Below, one piece after another: positions 1 through 6,556 of a stretch of 7,310 bases of DNA. Position numbers and translations under genes: made by a program. Within the stretch, counting starts at the first letter, position 1; each line of letters begins with the position of its first letter. Source of the DNA: CAYUNT01 sp964446285 (GTDB lineage Bacteria > Sumerlaeota > Sumerlaeia > SLMS01 > CAYUNT01); assembly GCA_964446285.1 (NCBI GenBank), contig CAYUNT010000212.1, positions 1 to 7,310 on the forward strand, read 5' to 3'. The notes under the pieces were generated by a model. It saw nothing but the letters and a program-made list of their open reading frames with translations. It did no database searches and was not told the DNA's origin.

Positions 1-55
1 CCCTATGCATCCCCCTAAAAACCCGTGAGAAGCATTTACGGAATTGTCCTGGTCG
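1..55 (+). repeat. 55-bp dispersed repeat, left inverted copy
   Basis: These 55 bases occur again, without a mismatch, as the reverse complement at 7243-7297. The match stops at base 56 (g here, t in the other copy on the same strand). It may extend to the left, because the window begins exactly at the first matched base. The unit contains the palindrome ATGCAT near its outer end, followed by a C5 run and an A5 run. An open reading frame through both copies gives the same peptide start (MRSIYGIVLV), which reflects the repeat and not a shared protein. No transposase lies between the copies. It could be a dispersed intergenic repeat, a miniature mobile element, or recombination arms of an invertible segment. 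The perfect match is seen directly; its nature is unknown. Confidence 0.9.
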
Positions 56-80
56 GCAGGCAGGAGCTGTTCAAAGTGCA

Positions 81-142
81 GGAAAAATCTTGGGCGAGAC
101 GCCCAAGCCACCGGAAATCACGGGCAAGATGCCCGTGCCACC
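81..142 (+). repeat. Doublet of REP-like hairpin repeats (8-bp stem, AGA loop, CCACC tail)
   Basis: Two tandem units, at 81-112 and 113-142, each begin with a GGAAA(AA)T lead-in. Each continues with an 8-bp perfect inverted repeat around the triloop AGA and ends in CCACC. Unit 1 has stem cttgggcg / cgcccaag (89-96 and 100-107). Unit 2 has stem cacgggca / tgcccgtg (119-126 and 130-137). The stems differ at several positions, yet both pair perfectly, so the differences are compensatory, while loop and tail are constant. Short hairpins of this type, whose spurious translations read like HGQDARAT or GILPV, are common between genes in draft genomes of PVC bacteria and some candidate phyla (from memory). 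The role is unknown; a folded RNA/DNA element or a REP-type element moved by a transposase are both possible. Confidence 0.85.
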
Positions 143-612
143 AGCAAATTCGAGCAGTTTCTGGGCCGGCAGAGACAGAGCGGGAACGATTTCGGCAGGA
201 TCGACAGGAAAAAAACTTTGCAAAAAAGTTGACGGTTTTATTGGCGCGTAATAATCTTGATGATGTTTGGAAGTAGTTTTTGCGGGAGAACCACATCCTT
301 TAATCGGTGTGGGAATTCGGGAGCGGCGTGCATGCCGGAACAAATTGCGGGGTGGATTGGGAGCGGTTCAAAGAAGCAGCCCTTGGGGGCGTTCGGGGGG
401 ATTCGCGGTCCATTGGACAGGGGGGTATTTCGACGGTAGCACAGCAGTGTCGTTCTGTTGGTTATTGAATCGAAAGGAGTTAATGCCATTTGCCAAAACG
501 GGGAGCGGCGGCTTATTGCGTCCGGCATCGCTCCGCCGAATGATTTTCAGCGCGCGGCGGGACTTCGCAGTTTGGCGGCACTTAATATTAATACAGTGGG
601 ACGGCAGAAACC
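143..612. other. Long non-coding stretch upstream of the propeller gene
   Basis: I see no convincing gene in these 470 bases. Reading frames exist on both strands, but they lack family features, look compositionally arbitrary and overlap one another. Small structures are visible. A hairpin AACTTT-gcaaa-AAAGTT lies at 214-230, and it runs into a promoter-like TTGACG (229-234) followed 15 bases later by AATAAT (250-255), which is shorter than ideal spacing. An AAGGAG precedes an ATG at 483 by only three bases. An A/T-rich TTAATATTAAT lies at 582-592, shortly before the propeller gene. If transcription started near 260 the leader would be about 350 nt or more. None of these signals is strong enough for a separate call. 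Confidence 0.5.
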
Positions 613-3045
613 ATGAAACGAGAGATGAGTGTAAAAGCATTCGGCAAGGCGGAGGGAAAAACGAGAATGGCAGGAACAACGAGAGCGGCCCGGGCGAAGC
701 GTTGGGCAATGTGCGCTCTGATTCTGGCCGGAGTGGCGCTTTCGTTCGCGCTGGCCGCCAACGCCCTGGCGCAGGTTTCCGAGTTCAAAATCAGAAATCC
801 GGTCAGTGAAGCCACGATACAACTTGGCTATTCGTGCGCGATCGACGGCAACACGATGATCCTCGGCGCGCCTTATTCCACAGTAAATGGTGTCAGCGGA
901 GTGGGATTCGCATCGGTGTATCGTCGCAATGCGCAAGGGGAATGGGCTTATGAAGACAGTTTGACTGTGCCCGGGGCCGTCGCCAATAGCTACGTTGGCC
1001 TCTCTGTGGCCGTGTCGGGCGATACGGCGATTGTCGGGTCGGGAATCAATGCCGTATATATTTTCACCCGCTCGAGTGGAATCTGGACGCTTGAGACTTC
1101 GCTGACTCCGTTTCCCGGAACCTCCGCCGGCAATTGCGCTGTGGCATTTTCAGGAGACACTCTTTTGGTGGCGCCCACATGGAGCTACACCATAATGGAA
1201 GTTGCCGTTTATATGCGCGAAAACGGAACCTGGACAAAGCAAACTTCAATCACGCCGCCAAGCGGAGTCGTGGTGAAAAGTTTTGGCATTGCCGTCGCTT
1301 TGGATGGGGATACGGCGGCTGTCGGCGCTTGTCTCGTGGATTGGACATCCAACTACCACGGCGAGGTGTATATTTATACGCGCGGCGGCTCGATTTGGAC
1401 GTATCGGACCACGCTCAATTCCCCCGACGCGCCTATTTATGGGAACTCCTTGTTTGGCGAATCTCTGGCGCTAAAGGACGGCACGCTGGTTGCCGGCAGG
1501 CCGCACTACGAACATCAGAACAATAAAGGTTCCATTCATGTCTTTGAAGGAAGCGGTTCAGAATGGACCGCGCAGGCCAGCTTGGTTGGCTCCAGTGTAA
1601 TGAACAGCGACGAATTTGGCTGCTCCGTTGCGATTTGTGACGGCCGGATTCTTGCCGGCTCCCATCTGAAAGGCGCGTATGTTTTTGAACGCGAGGGGTC
1701 CGTTTGGACACAAAAAGCGAAATTGACTGCCAACGACGCCTATACGGGTTCCTTGGGCGTTGCCGTGGCGCTTTCTTCAGATACAGCCATAGCAACTGAC
1801 ACCTCGGATGAATCCGGCGGCGCGGCCTATGTTTTTTCGCTGAATGGCTCCGCGTGGACAAGGCTTCCAATAATTGCCTGTGGAGACAAGAAGGAAGACT
1901 ATTTTGGAATCTCGACGGCGATCCATGGAAACACGGCCGTTGTGGGCGCCCAGAATGCGTATGGAAAAGACGCGGAGGGGCAAGGGGCGGCTTACGTATA
2001 TACCCGCATGGGTACAGCGTGGGTTCGGCAGGCAAAACTCGTTGCCTCCTATGGGCCTACGGCCACTCGCTTTGGGTATTCCACAGCGATTTCCCATGAA
2101 ACAGTGGTTGTTGGTGCATGGAAAGATAGCGAAGTGGACACCGAAGCTGGAGCGGCCTACGTTTTTGCCCGTTCGAACGGAATATGGACTCAGCAGGCCA
2201 AATTGACTGCCGGCGGCGGCGGGTTTGCTTACTTTGGGCGCTCAGTGGCGATAGATGGCAATTCCATCGTTGTGGGAGCGGATTTCGCTACCAATCAGGG
2301 CACAATGTCCGGGGCAGCCTATGTGTTTACCCGTTCAGGTGAGGCATGGACGCAACAGGCAAAACTCACTCCATCCGATGGCGCGGAAATGGATCGGTTT
2401 GGGGCCAGCGTGGCCATTCAGGAAGACACGGTTGTTGTCGGCTCGTACTTGGACGATGAGGTGAGCACAAATTCTGGCTCGATCTATGTTTTCGTGAAAT
2501 CGGGGGGAACTTGGATGCAACAGGCAAAACTGACCGCCTCCGATGGAGCAGAAGGCGACATGCTTGGCCTGCCCGTGGCGATTTCGGGCGATACGATTGT
2601 TGTAGGCGCCTACAAGGACGATGATGCGGGAGAAGATTCCGGCTCAGCATATATCTTCACGCGGACAGACGGCGTGTGGTCGCAGCAGGCGAAACTCATA
2701 GCCTCCGATGGCGCCGCTGGCGATAATTTTGGCAAAACCGCTGTTATTTCGGGAGACACGGCCCTTATCGGCGCGCCGGGCGATGATGATAAAGGGTCAA
2801 ACTCCGGCTCGGTGTATGTGTTCCGCCGCACGGGTTCTACGTGGACGCAGTGGGGAAAACTCACTGCTTCCGACGGCTTGGCGGGCGACGGATTGGGCAG
2901 CGACAATTCCATCTCGCTCAGCGGACCTTATGCGCTGGTTGGCGCGCCCTACGCGGATGACAAGCCAACGCAAAGCGGCGCCGCTTACGTGTTCACGCTG
3001 CCTTTCAACTTCGGCACGGCGGGCGCAGCCCTGCTTATCTACTAA
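613..3045 (+). CDS. Exported FG-GAP-repeat beta-propeller protein (810 aa, 14 repeats)
   Basis: Secreted or surface-exposed repeat protein of unknown ligand. Residues 19-54 look like a signal peptide: a basic stretch (RAARAKR), a hydrophobic core (about 33-49) and an ALA cleavage site before Q54. The rest is 14 units of about 45-58 residues built on FG.SVAI.GDT.VVGA..DD..SG.AYVF.R, then WTQQAKL. They start near residues 71, 129, 174, 224, 281, 335, 381, 431, 487, 541, 596, 651, 706 and 761. This is the FG-GAP type known from integrin-alpha-like propellers. Units 8-13 are the most alike; the early ones are diverged. The last unit lacks the W..QQAKL strand, while the mature N-terminus has a similar strand, suggesting ring closure. 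The start is uncertain: ATG 667 has GGAGGG ten bases upstream and gives a compact 36-residue signal peptide, so it may be the true start. No sorting motif or membrane anchor is visible at the C-terminus. Confidence 0.88.
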   Translation: MKREMSVKAFGKAEGKTRMAGTTRAARAKRWAMCALILAGVALSFALAANALAQVSEFKIRNPVSEATIQLGYSCAIDGNTMILGAPYSTVNGVSGVGFASVYRRNAQGEWAYEDSLTVPGAVANSYVGLSVAVSGDTAIVGSGINAVYIFTRSSGIWTLETSLTPFPGTSAGNCAVAFSGDTLLVAPTWSYTIMEVAVYMRENGTWTKQTSITPPSGVVVKSFGIAVALDGDTAAVGACLVDWTSNYHGEVYIYTRGGSIWTYRTTLNSPDAPIYGNSLFGESLALKDGTLVAGRPHYEHQNNKGSIHVFEGSGSEWTAQASLVGSSVMNSDEFGCSVAICDGRILAGSHLKGAYVFEREGSVWTQKAKLTANDAYTGSLGVAVALSSDTAIATDTSDESGGAAYVFSLNGSAWTRLPIIACGDKKEDYFGISTAIHGNTAVVGAQNAYGKDAEGQGAAYVYTRMGTAWVRQAKLVASYGPTATRFGYSTAISHETVVVGAWKDSEVDTEAGAAYVFARSNGIWTQQAKLTAGGGGFAYFGRSVAIDGNSIVVGADFATNQGTMSGAAYVFTRSGEAWTQQAKLTPSDGAEMDRFGASVAIQEDTVVVGSYLDDEVSTNSGSIYVFVKSGGTWMQQAKLTASDGAEGDMLGLPVAISGDTIVVGAYKDDDAGEDSGSAYIFTRTDGVWSQQAKLIASDGAAGDNFGKTAVISGDTALIGAPGDDDKGSNSGSVYVFRRTGSTWTQWGKLTASDGLAGDGLGSDNSISLSGPYALVGAPYADDKPTQSGAAYVFTLPFNFGTAGAALLIY

Positions 3046-3075
3046 AAACCGTTTCGAATTCTCGATTTTCACCCG

Positions 3076-3156
3076 CAAAGGCACAAAGACACGAAGAAGA
3101 AAGGCGGATTTCTCCAAGGTCCTTCTATCTCTCTTCTTTGTGTCTTTGTGCCTTTG
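3076..3156. repeat. Long inverted repeat between convergent genes (possible bidirectional terminator or dispersed repeat)
   Basis: The left arm (3076-3100) and right arm (3132-3156) pair over 25 bases with a single non-Watson-Crick position, which would be a G-U pair in the plus-strand RNA. The enclosed loop is 31 bases, and AAGG/CCTT at its base could pair further. The arms are strongly strand-asymmetric, A/G/C-rich on the left (caaaggcacaaagacac) and T/C/G-rich on the right. The element lies 30 bases after the stop of the propeller gene and 20 bases beyond the stop of the minus-strand AI-2E gene, the place where a two-way terminator is expected. No clean U-tract follows. The cacaaagacac-type arm resembles a repeat scattered between genes in many environmental bacterial genomes (from memory), so it may be a mobile repeat that also stops transcription. 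Confidence 0.75.
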
Positions 3157-3176
3157 TGGTTATCTTATATAGACCC

Positions 3177-4367
3177 TTAAGAAGATGGCGCCGAAGGCGG
3201 AGATTTGGGTGAAGACTGCGGCGGGGGCGTTTGCGGAAATGGCGTATCGGGAGGCGGCGTTTCTGTCGAGGAAGCGGCACTGCCCGCAAGTCCGGCGGCT
3301 CCCGCGGATCCAGCGGCGCCCGTCTTTGCCAGGCGCGGACGCAATCCGGCCACGTGCGTCAGGAAATAATACGCCACCGGAACGGCCAGCAGCATTCCAT
3401 ACACGCCAAACAAATGGTGGCCGAGAAACAACACGATCAGCGTCACAACCGGATTCATCCCCATGTGATAAGCGTAAATCCGGGGATTGAGAACATAGGC
3501 TTCCAAAAGATGCACCAAAATGATTACCGCGACGGCGCATCCGGCGAGCCAGATTCCGCCCGAGTTGAAGGCCACCAGAATAATGGGAATGCTCGAAATA
3601 AACACGCCCAGCACCGGGATGAAGCTGCAAAAGAATACGATGACCCCGAGGAGCGCCGTCCGCGGGATGCCTAAGATCACCATGCCCAAAACCGTAAGAA
3701 ACGTGTTGGCTAGCGCGATGAGCGTCTGGGCCTCGAACGCGCGCCCGACCACCTGCCCAAACCGCACGACAGGCATAGCGGTTTCCTGGTAGAAATCGTG
3801 CAATTTGGTGTCGCGGAAGCGTTTGACCTCGCGGCGCAATCGAGCCAGGTCCATCACGATCAAAAAACTGAAAAAGCTCGAAAGAATCATCATGGAAAGG
3901 ACGTGCAGCACCGTCTTGACAAATAGCGGAATGTGCTCGGCCACGCGGTCTGTGCCCAGGGCGATTTCCTCGCGGATGCGGTCGCGGTCGCCGTAGCTGA
4001 CGATGATCGGGGCCAATTCCGGGTAGCGCGTCTTGAGATCTGTCACCAAATCGCCTAGTTTGGTTTCGAGTTCAGGCAGGTCCTTGGCGAACTGGCGCGT
4101 TTCCTCGAACACGCGGGGCACAACCACGTAGCCCATGCCGCCGATCACGCATATCAGAACAACATAAATCACGCAGATGATGACGCGGCGCGTTACAGGA
4201 AGGCGTTCGACGGCGAATTCGCTGATCCGGTATGTGATAAAGGCCAGAATGAACGTGAGCAGCACGAATCCAAATAAATCGCGCAAAATGAAAAGAATGA
4301 AGAAAAAAACGCCCCAGATCAGCGTCTTTTTCGCGAGCGCGTAGAGTTTGGGCCAGTCAAACGCCAT
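3177..4367 (-). CDS. AI-2E family transporter (PerM/UPF0118-type membrane protein)
   Basis: Integral inner-membrane protein of 396 residues. Hydrophobic segments lie near residues 15-30, 32-47, 61-84, 152-173, 214-233, 237-266 (probably two), 271-292 and 305-340. This fits the eight-helix plan of the family, with the usual large soluble region between helices 3 and 4 (about 85-150). Family-typical motifs are FIPVLG at 249-254, VLNPRI at 292-297 and HHLFGVYGMLLAVPVA at 317-332. Members have been linked to autoinducer-2 export, Na+/H+ antiport or general permease roles, so the substrate here cannot be named. From about residue 343 the protein has a 50-residue tail, first Ala/Gly-rich, then Pro/Ser/Thr-rich, which is not part of the family core and is probably disordered. 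It is the last gene of the minus-strand series, 104 bases after the preceding stop, so it may have its own promoter. The ribosome binding site is weak. Confidence 0.92.
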   Translation of the reverse strand: MAFDWPKLYALAKKTLIWGVFFFILFILRDLFGFVLLTFILAFITYRISEFAVERLPVTRRVIICVIYVVLICVIGGMGYVVVPRVFEETRQFAKDLPELETKLGDLVTDLKTRYPELAPIIVSYGDRDRIREEIALGTDRVAEHIPLFVKTVLHVLSMMILSSFFSFLIVMDLARLRREVKRFRDTKLHDFYQETAMPVVRFGQVVGRAFEAQTLIALANTFLTVLGMVILGIPRTALLGVIVFFCSFIPVLGVFISSIPIILVAFNSGGIWLAGCAVAVIILVHLLEAYVLNPRIYAYHMGMNPVVTLIVLFLGHHLFGVYGMLLAVPVAYYFLTHVAGLRPRLAKTGAAGSAGAAGLAGSAASSTETPPPDTPFPQTPPPQSSPKSPPSAPSS

Positions 4368-4471
4368 GCTGCAAACCGCATCCTGCCGAAAAATGGAGGC
4401 GAAGCGCGTGTGAGATCGCCAATCTCCGCGCGGGCATCCTCATGCCGCTTCCGCGCGCGCGAGCGCACGCC
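4368..4471. other. Short intergenic spacer with two small hairpins
   Basis: This 104-base gap separates the radical SAM gene ending at 4472 from the AI-2E gene starting at 4367. It holds two weak inverted repeats: GAGAT-cgcca-ATCTC at 4412-4426 and GGCAT-cctc-ATGCC at 4433-4446. The second is followed by a GC-rich alternating purine-pyrimidine run (ccgcgcgcgcgagcgc). The second hairpin could be a decayed relative of the hairpin repeats at 81-142, but it lacks the AGA loop and the CCACC tail. Neither has a T-tract on the minus strand, so I do not call a terminator. Confidence 0.35.
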
Positions 4472-5401
4472 TCAGTTTTCATTCTGCCTGGAAAAATCCT
4501 CCGAGGCAAGGGCAAGGGCGCAGCAATCTTCGCTGAATCGGACGTCAAACCCCATTTCTCTGGCGCACGCCACGATCCCTTCCGACGGATATGCAATGGC
4601 ATTGAAACCCAGCGCGAGCGCGTGTTCTTCAAGGCGGCGTTGTGTGCGGCCGCCGGTTTTTGCGCACCCGAGCGTCAGAAACACGCCAGGGAACTCGCGC
4701 CGGGCGGCGGACATCACGTCGAGGACCGCCGGAATATCCACGCGGCAGGCGGCCATGGGCGTTTCGCGCAGCGGCGTCAGGACGACGAGGGCCAGCGCCT
4801 TCACTGCGGCCGCGTGGCCCTTGAGCATTTCAATCGCGCGGTATTCGCCCTTCACCTGGCCCCAGGCGAGTCCGGCCAGAATGTGCGGCGCAAGCGGCAG
4901 GCCGAGACCTTCCGCCAGGTCGAGCGACGCCTCCACATCCGCCACCGACCGGTCGCGCAAATGATACACGCCGCGCAGGGTTTCGTCGTCGCCGACAATA
5001 TCGAGCATCAGCGGATCAACGCCGATTTCCGCGGCGGCGCGGGCAAAATCCGGCGTGGCCAGTTTTGTGTGCGCCGCGAAACGCAATCCCCAGCGCCGCC
5101 GGGCCTCGCCGGCCGCCTCCGCAAACTCCACAAGCGGAATCGCCCCATCCGGTTCGCATCCGCCCGTGAGGAGAATTCCGCGGCAGCCTTTATTATGCAG
5201 ATTTTCGCATAGGCAAAGAAATCCCTCGGGCGACTGTGCATGATACAGCGCGCCGAGCATCCGTCCGCGGCAATGATCGCATTGCAGCGCGCAACGGGTT
5301 CCGCGCAGCGACACGGCCACAAATCGCGGCTCGCCGCTTGGGCGGAATTCGTCCGTTTCGTAGCGTTTGATGCATGGCGCGGAGAAAACAATGCGTTTCA
5401 T
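4472..5401 (-). CDS. Radical SAM protein, COG1856-like; candidate half of a LipS1/LipS2-type lipoyl synthase
   Basis: A 309-residue radical SAM enzyme. The CX3CX2C motif (C37, C41, C44, in RCALQCDHCRG) should hold the [4Fe-4S] cluster that cleaves S-adenosylmethionine. Other motifs match what I remember of the 'uncharacterized homolog of biotin synthase' family: TGGCEPDG at 79-86, HTKL at 111-114, DIVGDDET at 134-141, PHI..G at 172-177, TP..ETPM at 209-216, LGCAK at 244-248, an NAIAYPSEG stretch at 267-275 and FSEDCC at 289-294. I recall this family as one half of the archaeal two-protein lipoyl synthase, which inserts the two sulfurs into protein-bound octanoate. C10, C82, C246, C293 and C294 are candidate ligands of a second cluster. 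Its ATG is four bases after the stop of the other radical SAM gene, so the two are almost certainly co-translated. The radical SAM call is firm; the lipoyl role is inferred from family resemblance and pairing. Confidence 0.85.
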   Translation of the reverse strand: MKRIVFSAPCIKRYETDEFRPSGEPRFVAVSLRGTRCALQCDHCRGRMLGALYHAQSPEGFLCLCENLHNKGCRGILLTGGCEPDGAIPLVEFAEAAGEARRRWGLRFAAHTKLATPDFARAAAEIGVDPLMLDIVGDDETLRGVYHLRDRSVADVEASLDLAEGLGLPLAPHILAGLAWGQVKGEYRAIEMLKGHAAAVKALALVVLTPLRETPMAACRVDIPAVLDVMSAARREFPGVFLTLGCAKTGGRTQRRLEEHALALGFNAIAYPSEGIVACAREMGFDVRFSEDCCALALASEDFSRQNEN

Positions 5402-5405
5402 GGCG

Positions 5406-6521
5406 TTAGCGCAAAGACCCTTGCGCCGCCTCTGTTTTATGGAGGCTGCCGTTTATTTGCGCGAGGATGCGCCGCATGTCCGTCTCGTCCGGCGCGAAGG
5501 GATAATTGCGCAGAAGGTCATCGTCGGGCGGCGAATTTGCAAACGGACGGTTGCAGGCGACTTCGCCGTCCGCGCCCGGGCATCCGCGCGTGCGGAAGGG
5601 TCGGCCCGAATCCACAACGCGCTTCAAAACGCTGTCGGAAACGCCGAAATCCTCCAGGCGGCCCGAGGCGGGATCGAAACGCATTTTCTCCGCCCGCGCC
5701 AGGTCCGAATCGATCAGTTCACAGGCCACCTGCACGCGCCGGTAGGAATCCATTGGCGGCGGAGCGGCCCCGGCGAGCGAGGTCCCAGGCTCGGGATAGA
5801 ACGAGAAGAGATGATTGACCCCGCCCATGTCGCGCACGCGCTGGAACGCCGCCGCCATTTCGCGTTCGGTCTCGCCCAGCCCCACGATAAAATGGCTTCC
5901 CACCTTGTCTTTCCCGAACACGGCCACGGCGTCGGCGAAGACCTCCCAATACCGCGCCCAGCGATGGGGTCCGCGCGCGGCGCGCCCGCGATGCTGGTCA
6001 AAAAGAGATTCCGTCGCCGCGTCAATCGCCACGCCGATGCGGTCCGCGCCCGCGGTGAGAAGCGCTTCGAGGTGTTCGCGGCGGATGAGCGTCGGCGCGA
6101 TGAGCACAGACACAGGTTTGCGCGTTGTTTCGGCGATCTGTCGAGTGAGCGCGATCGTGTCTGTCACGCTGCGGGAGTTCGTTATCATCGAAAGGCATGT
6201 CCGGGCCACAACGCGGTTTTTCGCCACGCGATCGAGCACATCCGCCGTCGGGCGCACCCACCAGGGGACGCGAATGAAACTGCGGCCGGTTTCGCTTTCG
6301 CCGTCGCCGCTTTCGGAATTTCCCTTTTGCGCGAGTTGGCGTTCGCGCGCCAGACCGCAATACGAGCAATTGGCCGCGCACCCGTTCGAGTAGGTGAGCA
6401 GCAGGTTGATGCACGTCATCCGTGCGGCGCGATGAAACCGCGCGGGCGAATACCCGAGTTGCATTGCCGCCGCGAGGCTGAGTTTGACGAATTCAGGGCT
6501 TTCTTCGATGGGTAGGGTCAT
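5406..6521 (-). CDS. Radical SAM protein, COG2516-like (biotin synthase-related); candidate partner half of a LipS1/LipS2-type lipoyl synthase
   Basis: A 371-residue radical SAM enzyme with CX3CX2C at C48, C52, C55 (NGCAANCSYCG). Further motifs agree with the biotin-synthase-related family as I remember it: VKLSLAAAMQLG at 12-23, DRIGVAIDAAT at 161-170, GP..W..YWE at 184-193, HFIVGLGETE at 210-219, FYPEPGT at 241-247, DFGVS at 291-295, and a C-terminal FRTRGCPG (309-316) followed by CNRPF (323-327). The N-terminal family match begins by residue 12, which supports the ATG at 6521. Residues 66-82 are a hydrophilic G/S/E-rich insert just after the cluster motif. C314 and C323, possibly with C37 or C109, could bind an auxiliary iron-sulfur cluster. 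The gene follows the NUDIX gene by 35 bases and precedes the second radical SAM gene by 4. It is not BioB, because the BioB YNHN and related motifs are absent, and not LipA, because the N-terminal CX4CX5C and C-terminal RSSY motifs are absent. The exact substrate is inferred. Confidence 0.87.
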   Translation of the reverse strand: MTLPIEESPEFVKLSLAAAMQLGYSPARFHRAARMTCINLLLTYSNGCAANCSYCGLARERQLAQKGNSESGDGESETGRSFIRVPWWVRPTADVLDRVAKNRVVARTCLSMITNSRSVTDTIALTRQIAETTRKPVSVLIAPTLIRREHLEALLTAGADRIGVAIDAATESLFDQHRGRAARGPHRWARYWEVFADAVAVFGKDKVGSHFIVGLGETEREMAAAFQRVRDMGGVNHLFSFYPEPGTSLAGAAPPPMDSYRRVQVACELIDSDLARAEKMRFDPASGRLEDFGVSDSVLKRVVDSGRPFRTRGCPGADGEVACNRPFANSPPDDDLLRNYPFAPDETDMRRILAQINGSLHKTEAAQGSLR

Positions 6522-6556
6522 GAGCGGAAAATCCAGAAGTCAAAATAGCGGGCCGG

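Noticed and set aside
81..142. Possible start of a CRISPR array (two similar palindromic units)
   Set aside because: Only two units, spaced by 6 bases, with stems that differ. There are no spacers of CRISPR length and no cas genes.
229..255. Promoter-like TTGACG ... AATAAT
   Set aside because: Spacing is 15 bases, the start of the nearest gene is about 360 bases away, and such matches are common by chance in this A/T-rich patch. Kept only as a note.
238..528. Minus-strand 96-residue frame upstream of the propeller gene
   Set aside because: No family features; overlaps several other open frames in the same stretch. Best seen as chance openness.
267..809. A 180-residue plus-strand reading frame (with an AAGGAG before an internal ATG at 483) overlapping the start of the propeller gene
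   Set aside because: No recognisable domain, arbitrary composition, overlaps the well-supported propeller gene in another frame, and the ribosome-binding spacing (3 bases) is too short.
1433..2035. A 200-residue minus-strand frame inside the propeller gene
   Set aside because: Arg/Ser/Pro-rich antisense shadow of the repeat units with no independent support.
4442..5212. A 256-residue plus-strand frame opposite the COG1856-like gene
   Set aside because: Shadow frame without domain features; the opposite strand is a convincing radical SAM gene.
5367..6515. A 382-residue plus-strand frame opposite the COG2516-like gene, longer than the gene itself
   Set aside because: Arg/His/Ala-rich shadow of a GC-rich gene with no motifs. 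The minus strand shows CX3CX2C and a full set of family motifs.
4472..6521. Either radical SAM protein as BioB or LipA
   Set aside because: The BioB asparagine/histidine motif and the LipA CX4CX5C and RSSY motifs are not present.
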